Source: Pseudomonas putida
Lineage (GTDB): Bacteria; Pseudomonadota; Gammaproteobacteria; Pseudomonadales; Pseudomonadaceae
Length of the DNA stretch: 64,000 nt
NCBI RefSeq assembly: GCF_028682455.1
Contig: NZ_JANHLD010000005.1
Location: 264,001-328,000, forward strand
Direction: 5' to 3'
Under the pieces are notes generated by a model. It saw nothing but the letters and a program-made list of their open reading frames with translations. It did not search any database and was not told the origin of the DNA. A program made the position numbers and the translations under genes. Below are positions 1-8,380 of this stretch, piece after piece; positions within the stretch are counted from its first letter, which is position 1; each line of letters begins with the position of its first letter.

Positions 1-1522
1 AGGCCTGGGATTTGTCGTTGATCTTGACGTTGGCGATACGTTCGCGCAGCTGGGCCAACTGCTCGATACCCTTCTGCATGTATTCGCCGGTACGGAATAC
101 ACCGAAGTAGTTCTGCATGCAGCTTTGCAGCTCGCGACGCAGGGTAGCCACGTCTTCGCCGGTGTTGCGTTCGTTGAGCTTGTTCAGGCGGCTCAGGGCA
201 ACATCGATATCGGTGTCGCTGGCGTCGAGGTATTCGATACCGTCGGTCAGCGCCTTTTCCAGGTGCAGGCCGGCAGCGCGGCCGAAGACCACCAGGTCGA
301 GCAGCGAGTTGCCGCCCAGGCGGTTGGCACCGTGAACCGATACACACGCCACTTCACCTACAGCGAACAGACCTGGGATGATCTGGTCTTCACCATTGGC
401 ATCCTGGGTCATTGCCTGGCCGTGAATGTTGGTGGCAACGCCGCCCATCATGTAGTGGCAGGTTGGAACGACAGGAACCGGCGCGACGACAGGGTCGACG
501 TGAGCGAAGGTCTTGGACAGTTCACAGATACCTGGCAGGCGGCTGTGCAGTACTTCTTCACCCAGGTGGTCGAGCTTGAGCATCACGTGGTCGCCGTTAG
601 GGCCACAGCCGTTGCCGGCGATGATCTCTTTAACCATCGAGCGGGCCACGACGTCACGACCGGCGAGGTCCTTGGCGTTGGGCGCATAGCGCTCCATGAA
701 ACGCTCGCCGTGCTTGTTGATGAGGTAACCACCCTCACCACGGCAGCCTTCGGTAACCAGCACACCAGCGCCGGCGATACCGGTCGGGTGGAACTGCCAC
801 ATCTCGATGTCCTGTACCGGAACGCCTGCACGCAGCGCCATGCCTACACCGTCACCGGTGTTGATCAGGGCGTTGGTGGTCGAAGCGTAGATACGGCCTG
901 CGCCGCCCGTGGCCAGTACGGTAGCCTTGGACTTGATGTACAGGGTTTCGCCGGTTTCGATGCAGATGGCGATCACACCGACGAACGCGCCTTCCTGGTT
1001 CTTCACCAGATCGACGGCGTAGTACTCGTTCAGGAAGGTGGTGCCTGCCTTCAGGTTGCCCTGGTACAGGGTGTGCAGCAGCGCGTGGCCGGTACGGTCG
1101 GAAGCTGCACAGGTACGGGCAGCCTGGCCGCCTTTGCCGTAGTCCTTGGACTGGCCACCGAACGGACGCTGGTAGATACGGCCGGTTTCGGTACGCGAGA
1201 ACGGCAGACCCATGTGGTCCAGCTCGAATACGGCTGCCGGGCCTTCCTGACACATGTATTCGATAGCGTCCTGGTCACCGATGTAGTCGGAACCCTTGAC
1301 GGTATCGTACATGTGCCAGCGCCAGTCATCGTTCGGGTCGGCCGAAGCGATGGCGCAGGTGATGCCACCCTGGGCCGATACAGTGTGCGAACGGGTCGGG
1401 AAGACCTTGGTGATCACGGCAGTCTTGTGACCGCCCTGGGCCAGCTGCAGCGCAGCGCGCATGCCGGCACCGCCGCCACCGATGATGATGGCGTCGAATG
1501 AAATCGTTGGAATGTTAGCCAT
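1..1522 (-). CDS. sdhA: Succinate dehydrogenase flavoprotein subunit (C-terminus outside window)
   Basis: Catalytic FAD subunit of complex II, oxidising succinate to fumarate in the TCA cycle on the cytoplasmic face of the inner membrane. Reading leftward from ATG 1520-1522 the protein begins [20 protein letters not shown], a Rossmann dinucleotide-binding loop, followed by [13 protein letters not shown], where His46 is the expected site of covalent FAD attachment. About 507 codons are visible and no stop is reached, so the gene is truncated only by the window edge. The ATG lies 3 nt after the sdhD stop, so it belongs to an sdhCDA(B) operon; sdhB would lie beyond position 1. Identity is firm from the sequence and from the sdhC and sdhD neighbours. 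Confidence 0.97.
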   Translation of the reverse strand, partial: MANIPTISFDAIIIGGGGAGMRAALQLAQGGHKTAVITKVFPTRSHTVSAQGGITCAIASADPNDDWRWHMYDTVKGSDYIGDQDAIEYMCQEGPAAVFELDHMGLPFSRTETGRIYQRPFGGQSKDYGKGGQAARTCAASDRTGHALLHTLYQGNLKAGTTFLNEYYAVDLVKNQEGAFVGVIAICIETGETLYIKSKATVLATGGAGRIYASTTNALINTGDGVGMALRAGVPVQDIEMWQFHPTGIAGAGVLVTEGCRGEGGYLINKHGERFMERYAPNAKDLAGRDVVARSMVKEIIAGNGCGPNGDHVMLKLDHLGEEVLHSRLPGICELSKTFAHVDPVVAPVPVVPTCHYMMGGVATNIHGQAMTQDANGEDQIIPGLFAVGEVACVSVHGANRLGGNSLLDLVVFGRAAGLHLEKALTDGIEYLDASDTDIDVALSRLNKLNERNTGEDVATLRRELQSCMQNYFGVFRTGEYMQKGIEQLAQLRERIANVKINDKSQA

Positions 1523-1525
1523 GAA

Positions 1526-1894
1526 TCAGATACCCCAGAGAATCTGCACACCCCAGACGAAGTACGCGAACATCGCGACACCACATACCGCCTGGAACAG
1601 GAAACGTACGGCAGTCGCCGACTTGCCCAGCGCCATCGGCGTCAGGTAGTCGGTGGCAATGGTCCACATGCCGACCCAGGCGTGAGCGCCCAGGGCAACC
1701 AGTGCCAGCAGACTGAAGATACGCATCGCGTTGTTGGAGAACAGAGCGTGCCACTGGGCAAACTCGATGCCCGGGTGCGCGACCAGGTATCCGATCAGGA
1801 AAATGAAATAAGCCGCGAGAACGACCGCAGAAACGCGCTGCGCCATCCAGTCATAGAGGCCCGAACGCGAGAGGTTCGTGACGTTGGTTACCAT
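1526..1894 (-). CDS. sdhD: Succinate dehydrogenase membrane anchor subunit SdhD
   Basis: Small hydrophobic anchor of succinate:quinone oxidoreductase. With SdhC it binds haem b and ubiquinone in the inner membrane. The 122-residue protein (MVTNVTNLSRSGLYDW...) has three predicted membrane spans, and a His in the second span (LVALGAHAWVGM) fits the haem or quinone region. ATG 1892-1894 is preferred over the in-frame TTG at 1898-1900 because AGGAG lies about 7 nt upstream of the ATG. The start overlaps the sdhC stop by 7 nt, implying translational coupling. The stop is 3 nt from the sdhA start. Confidence 0.95.
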   Translation of the reverse strand: MVTNVTNLSRSGLYDWMAQRVSAVVLAAYFIFLIGYLVAHPGIEFAQWHALFSNNAMRIFSLLALVALGAHAWVGMWTIATDYLTPMALGKSATAVRFLFQAVCGVAMFAYFVWGVQILWGI

Positions 1895-2274
1895 ATCCAA
1901 ACTCCTGCCAGCACGATCACCACCACAGAGACGGCGATGATAATTTTCGAGCCCAGTCTTCCGCCTTCCAGCGTCTCACCGATGCCCATGTCCATGATCA
2001 AGTGGCGCACACCGGCTACCAAGTGATACAGCAAGGCGGACAGGAGGCCCCATGCCACGAACTTGGCCAGCGGACTGGTCAAGCATGCCTTCACCTCGGC
2101 GAAACCTTCCTCGGAACCCAGGGATTTGCCCAATGCATAAAGCATGATGCCAAGGCCCAGGAAGAGGATGATGCCGGAAACACGATGAAGAAATGACGTA
2201 ACGCCGGTAATGGGGAGTTTGATGGTCCTTAGGTCTAGGTTTACAGGTCGTTGGCTTTTCACGGCTTTTTTCAC
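1888..2274 (-). CDS. sdhC: Succinate dehydrogenase cytochrome b556 subunit SdhC
   Basis: Membrane anchor and haem b subunit of complex II, first gene of the sdh operon. The 128-residue protein carries the SdhC signature around SFLHRVSGIILF in span 1 and HLVAGVRHLIMD in span 2, where a His is the expected haem b ligand; a third span ends the protein. The start is GTG 2272-2274 (MKKAVKSQRPVNLDL), with AGGGG about 9 nt upstream; a second in-frame GTG at codon 5 is a less likely alternative. A sigma70-type promoter lies about 120 bases upstream. The gene is divergent from gltA, the usual pseudomonad arrangement. Confidence 0.95.
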   Translation of the reverse strand: MKKAVKSQRPVNLDLRTIKLPITGVTSFLHRVSGIILFLGLGIMLYALGKSLGSEEGFAEVKACLTSPLAKFVAWGLLSALLYHLVAGVRHLIMDMGIGETLEGGRLGSKIIIAVSVVVIVLAGVWIW

Positions 2275-2364
2275 ACTGAAGAGCCCCTAGCAAGCAGGGC
2301 AAAGTTGTTGGTAAGTGTACTGGTCAGGTACCCACCACCCAGGGAGTGACGACCCCAGCAACAC

Positions 2365-2378
2365 GGGCTTGCAAGCCC
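2365..2378. repeat. Perfect 14-bp palindrome in the sdhC leader
   Basis: GGGCTTGCAAGCCC is perfectly self-complementary. It lies just downstream of the predicted sdh transcription start, in the roughly 115-nt untranslated leader. It could form a short hairpin or bind a dimeric regulator. The core GGCTTGC is also the core of REP palindromes, so it may be a degraded REP end. No function is assigned. Confidence 0.4.
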
Positions 2379-2395
2379 CTGGCGGTCGGGGGCCG

Positions 2396-2424
2396 ATTAT
2401 AGACAGTTAGGCTACTAATGACAA
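2396..2424 (-). promoter_or_regulatory. Predicted sigma70 promoter of sdhCDA(B)
   Basis: On the minus strand TTGTCA (2419-2424) is followed by a 17-nt spacer and TATAAT (2396-2401), a near-consensus pair. The implied start lies around 2389, giving a leader of about 115 nt before the sdhC GTG. The region 2275-2624 between sdhC and gltA holds this promoter, the 14-bp palindrome and the gltA promoter, and no convincing gene. Confidence 0.75.
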
Positions 2425-2538
2425 CGCGAAGACCTAGCCCAAATAGCGCATTGCCTTTAATGAACAAAAGGCGTAAACGGGCGGCAATTTCGAGGAAAAA
2501 CAGCGCCCAGAGCCCTTTACAACCGTGCTTTAGGCAAA

Positions 2539-2566
2539 TTGACATTCGAATTTATCTCACTATAGT
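2539..2566 (+). promoter_or_regulatory. Predicted sigma70 promoter of gltA
   Basis: TTGACA (2539-2544), a 16-nt spacer and TATAGT (2561-2566) form a strong promoter about 60 nt upstream of gltA. A good ribosome binding site, AGGAGG, lies at 2615-2620. The promoter points away from the sdh promoter, so the two TCA units share one control region of about 115 bp. Confidence 0.8.
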
Positions 2567-2624
2567 GGTGCGGGCCCTGCGTGGGGGGTCTGTCTGATGA
2601 TTTCAAGCATTAATAGGAGGCCAC

Positions 2625-3914
2625 ATGGCTGACAAAAAAGCGCAGTTGGTCATCGAGGGCGCAGCCCCCGTCGAGCTGCCCATTTTAACCGGCACCGTTG
2701 GTCCCGATGTTATCGACGTTAGAGGGTTGGGGGCCACGGGTCACTTCACTTTCGACCCTGGTTTCATGGCGACCGCATCCTGCGAGTCGAAGATCACTTA
2801 TATCGACGGCGACAAGGGTATCCTGCTGCATCGCGGCTATCCGATCGAACAGCTCGCCGAGAAATCCGATTATCTCGAGACCTGCTACCTGCTGCTGAAC
2901 GGCGAGCTGCCCAATGCCGAGCAGAAGGCCCAGTTCGTCAGCACCGTGAAGAACCACACCATGGTGCACGAGCAGTTGAAGTCCTTCTTCAACGGCTTCC
3001 GCCGCGACGCCCACCCGATGGCCGTCATGTGCGGCGTGGTCGGCGCCCTGTCGGCGTTCTACCACGACTCGCTGGACATCAATAACCCGCAGCACCGCGA
3101 AATTTCCGCGGTCCGCCTGGTCGCCAAGATGCCGACCCTGGCAGCGATGGTGTACAAGTACTCCATGGGCCAGCCCATGATGTACCCGCGCAACGACCTG
3201 TCGTACGCGGAAAACTTCCTGCACATGATGTTCAACACCCCGTGCGAGATCAAACCGATCAGTCCGGTACTGGCCAAGGCAATGGACCGGATCTTCATCC
3301 TCCACGCCGACCACGAACAGAACGCCTCGACCTCGACCGTCCGCCTGGCCGGTTCTTCGGGCGCCAACCCGTTCGCCTGTATCGCTGCCGGTATCGCCGC
3401 ACTCTGGGGCCCTGCCCACGGCGGTGCCAACGAAGCCGTACTGACCATGCTCGATGAAATCGGCGATGTCTCCAACATCGACAAGTTCATCGCCAAAGCC
3501 AAGGACAAGAACGATCCGTTCAAGCTCATGGGCTTCGGTCATCGCGTCTACAAGAACCGCGATCCACGCGCCACCGTGATGAAGCAGACCTGCGACGAAG
3601 TCCTGCGCGAGCTGGGCATCAAGAACGACCCGCAGCTGGAACTGGCCATGCGCCTGGAAGAGATCGCCCTCACCGATCCTTACTTCATCGAGCGCTCGCT
3701 GTACCCGAACGTCGACTTCTACTCGGGCATCATCCTCAAGGCGATCGGCATTCCGACCAGCATGTTCACCGTGATCTTCGCCCTGGCGCGGACTGTCGGC
3801 TGGATCTCCCACTGGAAAGAAATGCTCTCCAGCCCTTACAAGATCGGCCGCCCTCGCCAGCTGTACACCGGCTACGAGTCGCGCGACATCAGCAAGCTGG
3901 AAGACCGCAAGTAA
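2625..3914 (+). CDS. gltA: Citrate synthase, type II
   Basis: Condenses oxaloacetate and acetyl-CoA to citrate, the entry step of the TCA cycle, in the cytoplasm. The 429-residue length is typical of the hexameric, NADH-sensitive Gram-negative type. The catalytic triad is visible: His265 in [10 protein letters not shown], His306 in [15 protein letters not shown] and Asp364 in NVDFYSG, corresponding to E. coli His264, His305 and Asp362. ATG 2625 is supported by AGGAGG 5 nt upstream. The gene is monocistronic, with its own promoter and a strong terminator. Confidence 0.98.
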   Translation: MADKKAQLVIEGAAPVELPILTGTVGPDVIDVRGLGATGHFTFDPGFMATASCESKITYIDGDKGILLHRGYPIEQLAEKSDYLETCYLLLNGELPNAEQKAQFVSTVKNHTMVHEQLKSFFNGFRRDAHPMAVMCGVVGALSAFYHDSLDINNPQHREISAVRLVAKMPTLAAMVYKYSMGQPMMYPRNDLSYAENFLHMMFNTPCEIKPISPVLAKAMDRIFILHADHEQNASTSTVRLAGSSGANPFACIAAGIAALWGPAHGGANEAVLTMLDEIGDVSNIDKFIAKAKDKNDPFKLMGFGHRVYKNRDPRATVMKQTCDEVLRELGIKNDPQLELAMRLEEIALTDPYFIERSLYPNVDFYSGIILKAIGIPTSMFTVIFALARTVGWISHWKEMLSSPYKIGRPRQLYTGYESRDISKLEDRK

Positions 3915-3931
3915 GCCTCTGGGCCGAACGC

Positions 3932-3963
3932 AAAAAAGGCTGCCTTCGGGCAGCCTTTTTTTT
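3932..3963 (+). terminator. Rho-independent terminator after gltA
   Basis: GGCTGCC, the stable loop TTCG and GGCAGCC form a 7-bp hairpin followed by eight T residues, 18 nt past the gltA stop. A matching A-tract upstream lets it also work on the opposite strand. Confidence 0.92.
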
Positions 3964-3970
3964 GGCCTGC

Positions 3971-3991
3971 TGGAGCAGGCTTGCCCCGCGA
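3971..3991. repeat. Single REP element
   Basis: TGGAGCAGGCTTGCCCCGCGA is a variant of the Pseudomonas REP palindrome seen elsewhere in this window, for example at 35387 and 44041. It lies between the convergent genes gltA and the START-domain gene. No inverted partner is nearby. Confidence 0.7.
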
Positions 3992-4048
3992 GAGGCCCGC
4001 ACTGCAATCACAGTTGCGCTAACGACTCAAATCTCAACATCTGTACGC

Positions 4049-4654
4049 TTACTGCTTCTCTGCCTTCGCCTTCAACGCCTTCAAGGTATTGAACGGCGCG
4101 TCCACCACAAATTTGTTGGCCAGCCACGACGGGACGCTGCCACCCGGCTCGGTGTGCACCTGATAGGTCACTTCAGTGGCATCCCCCTTGGGCACCAACT
4201 TCCAGAAACCTTCAACCTGGGACACACGCACAAAGCCTTTCTCCTCAGGCTGGTACTTGGGCACCCCTTCAAGCTTGCGGGTCAGGCTACCGTCGGCATC
4301 CTGAGTGGTGGTGACATGCAGGATCGAGTCACGCGCCGTTACCGGCCATGGAGTGTTGAACTGGGTGTAGGTCCAGGTTTGGTCACCTTCGTGCTTGAGC
4401 AACTTCTGCGATTTGCACTCGTGAATCCACGCGCAAGCACCGACCACATCTTCCTGCAGCGCCTTGACCTTGGCCAACGGCGCCTTGATCAAGGTGACGC
4501 CGCGGTAGGCCTTGTACTCGGAACCGGCCACTTCGCTCAGCGAAATCTTGATGCCGTCTTCGTCCTTGGCCACTTTCCAGTCGTCGGCATGCACCAGCGG
4601 CGCCAGCATTGCGCTCAACCCGATAACCACTGCCACTTGCTTAAACGATCCCAT
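4049..4654 (-). CDS. START-domain-like periplasmic protein
   Basis: A 201-residue protein with an N-terminal signal peptide (MGSFKQVAVVIGLSAMLAPLVHA, then ADDWKVAKDEDG). The mature part resembles bacterial START/SRPBCC lipid-binding domains: it opens with W-x-hydrophobic-x-K-D-x-D-G-I and contains NTPWPVTARDSI, typical of START proteins annotated in Pseudomonas. Ligand and role are unknown; a hydrophobic or lipid ligand in the periplasm is a family-based inference. ATG 4652-4654 is chosen over the longer in-frame start at 4714 because AAGGAA lies upstream at good spacing and the signal peptide then begins correctly. It lies 32 nt downstream of the YkgJ-type gene on the same strand. Confidence 0.8.
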   Translation of the reverse strand: MGSFKQVAVVIGLSAMLAPLVHADDWKVAKDEDGIKISLSEVAGSEYKAYRGVTLIKAPLAKVKALQEDVVGACAWIHECKSQKLLKHEGDQTWTYTQFNTPWPVTARDSILHVTTTQDADGSLTRKLEGVPKYQPEEKGFVRVSQVEGFWKLVPKGDATEVTYQVHTEPGGSVPSWLANKFVVDAPFNTLKALKAKAEKQ

Positions 4655-4686
4655 TCTATTGTTCCTTATTGTCGAAGATCCGCGTT

Positions 4687-4941
4687 TCAAGCTGCCGTCA
4701 TTTGCTCCAGCCAACCAAGGATTCTGATCGCCTCATCGCGATCGCTGCCGCACACCTCTGCCTCGGCCTTGAACCCGCCACACACCGCCGGCCGTTCGGG
4801 CTTGCCGAACAAGCCACACAGGTTGGCAGCCGACAAATGCAGGCAACGCTCACCCGCCGGTTTACCCTTGGGCATACCAGGAATCGCAGAGCTGATGGAG
4901 GGCGCAATGCAGCAGGCGCCACAACCTTCACGGCAGTTCAT
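4687..4941 (-). CDS. YkgJ-family cysteine-cluster protein
   Basis: An 84-residue protein beginning MNCREGCGACCIAPSIS. It has Cys3, Cys7, Cys10, Cys11 and further Cys residues in ERCLHL, NLCGLF and AVCGGF, the pattern of the YkgJ / CxxxCxxCC family thought to bind zinc or an iron-sulphur cluster. Function is unknown in the family as I remember it. The start is ATG 4939-4941 with GAGG about 11 nt upstream. It is short but has strong family resemblance and normal codon use, so I take it as real. It probably shares a transcript with the START-domain gene downstream. Confidence 0.85.
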   Translation of the reverse strand: MNCREGCGACCIAPSISSAIPGMPKGKPAGERCLHLSAANLCGLFGKPERPAVCGGFKAEAEVCGSDRDEAIRILGWLEQMTAA

Positions 4942-5066
4942 GACAACAGAATCCTCGGTGCAACAAATGATGAATGAGCCTGGATAGTACTCGTTTAAAC
5001 AGGCGTTTGAAATTACTCGTAATACGAAAAATCAGCGCATTTACGGTGACTGGCGAGTCACCGCAG

Positions 5067-5507
5067 CTATTGCTTGAACTCGAATTCGATGGCGGCGCCT
5101 TCGATATCCTGACGAGCATCATTGCGCAGTTGCAGCTGCATCTCGTTGCTCAACAGCCGGCCGTTCAGCTGAAACGGACTGTCGGAAGGAGGTTTTTCGC
5201 CAAACAGGTAAGGCAGCAACGGCTTTGGCGTTGACACCGGATCCTGGGAGGCCGGCTTGAGATCCTTGACCATGTCGGCAGGTAGGCTGAGATCGACCCT
5301 GGCACTGGGCAGGGGCTCGGGCGCAGGCTTGGCGGGCTTGGACGCTTTGTGGCGTACCGCTGGCTTATGCTTTTCTGTCGCCGGTGCCTTTTTTGCCGTG
5401 GACGCGCCCGCCTCGGGCGCCGCCTGGACCATGGCCGAGCCGTTGCCGACCCAAGCGACCAGCAAACACAGGACCAGGCCGACACCACGCAACGCTTTCA
5501 TAGACAC
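5067..5507 (-). CDS. Secreted or periplasmic protein of unknown function
   Basis: I do not recognise the family. The protein is up to 146 residues: a signal peptide (MKALRGVGLVLCLLVAWVGNGSAM...), a low-complexity linker rich in Ala, Lys and Pro (about residues 30-70), and a short C-terminal part (LPYLFGEKPPSDSPFQLNGR) ending in amphipathic sequence. The positive linker suggests an envelope-spanning or anionic-polymer-contacting protein, which is inference only. GTG 5505-5507 has a GGA about 10 nt upstream; the ATG at 5501 two codons later is also possible. A GGTGACT/AGTCACC hairpin (5045-5062) follows the stop but lacks a clear T-tract. Confidence 0.6.
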   Translation of the reverse strand: MSMKALRGVGLVLCLLVAWVGNGSAMVQAAPEAGASTAKKAPATEKHKPAVRHKASKPAKPAPEPLPSARVDLSLPADMVKDLKPASQDPVSTPKPLLPYLFGEKPPSDSPFQLNGRLLSNEMQLQLRNDARQDIEGAAIEFEFKQ

Positions 5508-5561
5508 TGACGATCATTCCATAAAGTGCCTATGCTCCCCGTTCCCGCGAAGACTGGCAAG

Positions 5562-7007
5562 TTAGAAAAAGCCGGTCGATCCGGTCTCCTGGCACAACTG
5601 GCTGGCCAACATCCCCAAGGTCATCAAGGCACGTTCCGCCTCGCGGTTCCACGGAATCCCGCAGTTCAGTCGAATGCAGTGGTTGAACTGTTCTGTATTG
5701 CTGAAGATCAGACCCGGCGCGATGCTGATCCCCTGCTGCAGCGCACGCACATGCAACTCCTGGGTATTGACCCGCCCGGGCAGGCTGACCCAGAGAATAA
5801 ATCCGCCGGTGGGCCGGGTCATCTGAGTACCTTCCGGGAAGTGCTGCTGCACCGCCAGCTGGTAGGCGCTGAGGTTCTTGCGGTACTCCTGGCGGATATA
5901 GCGCAGGTGGCGGTCGTAGCCGCCGTTCTCAAGGTAAGCGGCCACGCCCATTTGGGTCACACTGCAAGCGGAATGCGTGGTGAAGGTCTGCAAGCGCTGG
6001 ATTTCAGCCTGGTACTTGCCGGCGATCATCCAGCCAATGCGCACACCTGGCGACAAGGTCTTGGAAAAGCTCGAACAGTAGATCACCCGCCCCAGGCGGT
6101 CGAACGCCTTGAGTGCCTTGGTCTTGCCCTGCTCGAACATCAGTTCGCCATAGATATCGTCTTCAACGATCTGTATGTCGAAATCCGACGCCAAGCGCAG
6201 CAGCTGCTTCTGGCGATCCTCGGGAATGGTGCCGCCGAGTGGATTACTCAGGCGCGCGGTCAACACCAATGCCTTGATCGACCACTGGTTGGCTGCCAGT
6301 TGCAGCGCCTCCAGGCTGATACCGGTAGACGGGTCGCTGGGAATCTCGATGACCTTGAGCCCCAGCAGGTCGGCCAGTTGCAACAGTCCATAATAAGTAG
6401 GCGATTCGGCGGCGATCAGGTCGCCAGGTTTGGTCAAAACCCGCAGCGACATTTGCAGCGCATCGACACAACCGTGGGTGACGACCACTTCGCTGGGATC
6501 GACCACGACCCCGGCATCGCGCATTCGAATGGCAATCTGCCGGCGCAACGGCTCGAACCCCGGGCTGAACATATAGCTGAAGGCGCGCGGGCTATGAAAG
6601 CGCGTGACCTTGGCCAATTGTTGGTGCAACGCCCGCACCGGCAGGTAGTCGACATGCGGCACCGCTGCACCAAACGGAAATACCCCGTCGCGCCGCGCCT
6701 CGGTCAACACCTGCTGGATGATACTGCTGCGGGTAACCAGGCCCGGCCGCTCTACCCTGGCGATGTCCGGGGTTTGCGCAGTCAGCGCTGGGGTCTGGTG
6801 TACGTAGTAGCCGGACTGCGGGCGAGCACGGATCAGCCCCTGGTCTTCCAGGTTGGCGTAGGCCTGCAGCACGGTGGCATGACTGACATTGAGCTGCGAA
6901 CTCATCTTGCGCACCGACGGCACCCGCTCACCCGGCTGATAGACACCGCGCCGGATATCCTCGGCCAATTGCTGGGCAATGCGTTGATAGAGCAGCAGGT
7001 TGGTCAT
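5562..7007 (-). CDS. MocR-type regulator (GntR HTH fused to aminotransferase-like domain)
   Basis: A 481-residue chimera. Residues 1-70 form a GntR winged helix (LLLYQRIAQQLAEDIRRGVY, then SVRKMSSQLNVSHATV). Residues 100-481 resemble fold-type I PLP aminotransferases, with the Schiff-base Lys316 in YCSSFSKTLSPG and an NPLG motif near 255. Such proteins usually sense PLP or a PLP-ligand adduct rather than catalyse transamination. ATG 7005-7007 is preferred to an in-frame TTG at 7031. The target is not evident: there is no divergent partner and both neighbours run the same way. The upstream 100 bp has several CTGT(A/T)-like repeats that could be autoregulatory sites. Confidence 0.9.
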   Translation of the reverse strand: MTNLLLYQRIAQQLAEDIRRGVYQPGERVPSVRKMSSQLNVSHATVLQAYANLEDQGLIRARPQSGYYVHQTPALTAQTPDIARVERPGLVTRSSIIQQVLTEARRDGVFPFGAAVPHVDYLPVRALHQQLAKVTRFHSPRAFSYMFSPGFEPLRRQIAIRMRDAGVVVDPSEVVVTHGCVDALQMSLRVLTKPGDLIAAESPTYYGLLQLADLLGLKVIEIPSDPSTGISLEALQLAANQWSIKALVLTARLSNPLGGTIPEDRQKQLLRLASDFDIQIVEDDIYGELMFEQGKTKALKAFDRLGRVIYCSSFSKTLSPGVRIGWMIAGKYQAEIQRLQTFTTHSACSVTQMGVAAYLENGGYDRHLRYIRQEYRKNLSAYQLAVQQHFPEGTQMTRPTGGFILWVSLPGRVNTQELHVRALQQGISIAPGLIFSNTEQFNHCIRLNCGIPWNREAERALMTLGMLASQLCQETGSTGFF

Positions 7008-7165
7008 GATCGGTTCTCGACACGCAGGCAATGTAGTTATTGTTGTTCGACTCGATTTTCGAGCCAGAATACCGGAACAGTTGCAAAGTGTACTGGGACA
7101 GATTGCAGAATAGTAGACAATACAGTTGTGTGACAGCGCCTGCTGTCGACCCTTTCACAGGGCAC

Positions 7166-7200
7166 AAAAAAACCCGACGAGGTCACTCGTCGGGTTTTTT
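7166..7200. terminator. Bidirectional-type terminator after the OmpA lipoprotein gene
   Basis: CCCGACGAG, loop GTCA and CTCGTCGGG form a 9-bp hairpin flanked by A7 on the left and T6 on the right. On the minus strand it gives a T-tract 11-12 nt past the stop of the gene at 7212, so it ends the three-gene operon above. Confidence 0.88.
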
Positions 7201-7211
7201 ATACAACTACC

Positions 7212-8021
7212 TCAGCGCGCTGCGCCGAGCTTGCCCTTTTCGTCGGAGAAGACAATCTCGACCCGGCGATTCTGCGCCCTGCCCCGCTCCGAGGCATTGG
7301 CCTCGACCGGGTACTGGTCACCATAGCCTTCGACCTCGATTCGTTTCTCGTCGACACCCAGATCGACCAGCATGTCTGCCACGGCCTGGGCCCGATCCCG
7401 GGACAACTTGAGATTGTCTTCCGGCGCACCCGTACTGTCGGTGTACCCCTCGATGCGTACGATGCGCTTGGGGTTGAGCTGCAGGAACTGCACCAGCTTG
7501 AGCACGGTACGGCTGGCCGAATTCTTCAACTCCGCACGACCGGTGTCGAACAGCACATCCCCCAAGGTCATCACCAGGCCGCGATCCCCCTCGGTGGTAG
7601 CCAGGCTGACAATCTGCGCCTCGACCCACTTGCCCTGTTGCTGCACGCTGGCGAGCTTGGCTTCGCGCAATGCCAGCTGAAGGCGCTGGCGCTCAAGTTC
7701 CAGCTTGGCCAGGCGCTCCTGGTTGAGCACCAGGTTGGTGTGCTCGCGGGCGATATCGCTGTAGCGCTCGCTCAGGTATGCATAGTGGCGAACATCGGCA
7801 CCAGTGCCCAGGTAAGTGGATAGCCGATCGGCCCGGGCCAGGGATTCACCGGCACGGATGACATCCCGGGGCGCGCTGCGCAACACATCGGAATCGTCCT
7901 TGACGGTCTGGAACTTGGCGGTCGCGTCATCGAGCGCCGATTCGCTGCGCTGGCTGGCACAACCCTGCAGGCCCACGATCCCGACCAACAGCAGGGCCGC
8001 AATAGGTTTGATCGAACTCAC
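7212..8021 (-). CDS. OmpA-family lipoprotein with N-terminal DUF4398-type region
   Basis: A 269-residue lipoprotein. A signal peptide ends in a lipobox (GLQGC, Cys about residue 21). It is followed by an alpha-helical DUF4398-like region and coiled coil (about 30-140), then a C-terminal OmpA peptidoglycan-binding domain (about 150-260) with FDTGRAELKNSA, YTDSTGAPEDNLKLSRDRA and the NRRVEI signature. It should anchor in the outer membrane and bind peptidoglycan. The start is GTG 8019-8021, overlapping the upstream lipoprotein stop by 4 nt (GTGA). It is the third gene of an operon with 8018-8371 and 8381-9205. The domain call is confident; the biological role is not known. Confidence 0.9.
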   Translation of the reverse strand: MSSIKPIAALLLVGIVGLQGCASQRSESALDDATAKFQTVKDDSDVLRSAPRDVIRAGESLARADRLSTYLGTGADVRHYAYLSERYSDIAREHTNLVLNQERLAKLELERQRLQLALREAKLASVQQQGKWVEAQIVSLATTEGDRGLVMTLGDVLFDTGRAELKNSASRTVLKLVQFLQLNPKRIVRIEGYTDSTGAPEDNLKLSRDRAQAVADMLVDLGVDEKRIEVEGYGDQYPVEANASERGRAQNRRVEIVFSDEKGKLGAAR

Positions 8022-8371
8022 TGCTGTTCCCCCAACTGTTTGCGCAGGCGATTGACCCGCGACTGCAGCAGGTCCAGCTGCTCTTTGCTCTTGCTGGTCA
8101 GTACCCGCGCTTCGGCCAGGCGCGCATCAAGCTCGGCCTGCTCGGCGCGCATGCGGGCATCGCGGTAGGCCTCACTGGTCATGTTGACCCGGGCCCTGGC
8201 CATTTTGTCTTCGGCCAGCTTCAGCTCGGCCACCTCATCGGTCGCGCCGACGGCCTTGGCCTGCTCCAGCGCCTGCTCAGACAAGCGAAACTGCTCATTG
8301 GGTGCCGGGTCATTGGCACATCCGGCCAAGGCCAGTAGCGCCAGGGCGGCGAATAGTGGTTGGGTTCTCAC
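8018..8371 (-). CDS. Small DUF4398-type lipoprotein
   Basis: A 117-residue lipoprotein: signal peptide, lipobox LAGC (Cys18), then an almost wholly alpha-helical, charged body (LSEQALEQAKAVGATDEVAE, ending in heptad-like LDLLQSRVNRLRKQL). This matches the DUF4398 region found at the start of the OmpA protein encoded next, so the two genes look like paralogous helical modules, one with and one without the peptidoglycan-binding domain. The start is GTG 8369-8371, with AGGAAG about 7 nt upstream. It lies 9 nt after the binding-protein gene. Function unknown. Confidence 0.85.
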   Translation of the reverse strand: MRTQPLFAALALLALAGCANDPAPNEQFRLSEQALEQAKAVGATDEVAELKLAEDKMARARVNMTSEAYRDARMRAEQAELDARLAEARVLTSKSKEQLDLLQSRVNRLRKQLGEQQ

Positions 8372-8380
8372 ACAATCTTC

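Noticed and set aside
125-1501. A 458-codon open frame on the plus strand over sdhA
   Set aside because: It is the antisense of sdhA, whose protein is clearly recognisable; the frame is open only because of high GC codon bias. The same holds for long antisense frames over gltA (2685-4007), smc (53783-55180) and xdhB (58199-60526).
2324-2545. A 73-codon minus-strand frame upstream of sdhC
   Set aside because: It spans the predicted sdh promoter and leader, lacks a ribosome site and shows no family resemblance.
7166-7200. Possible attachment site
   Set aside because: The inverted repeat with A- and T-tracts is fully explained as a terminator.
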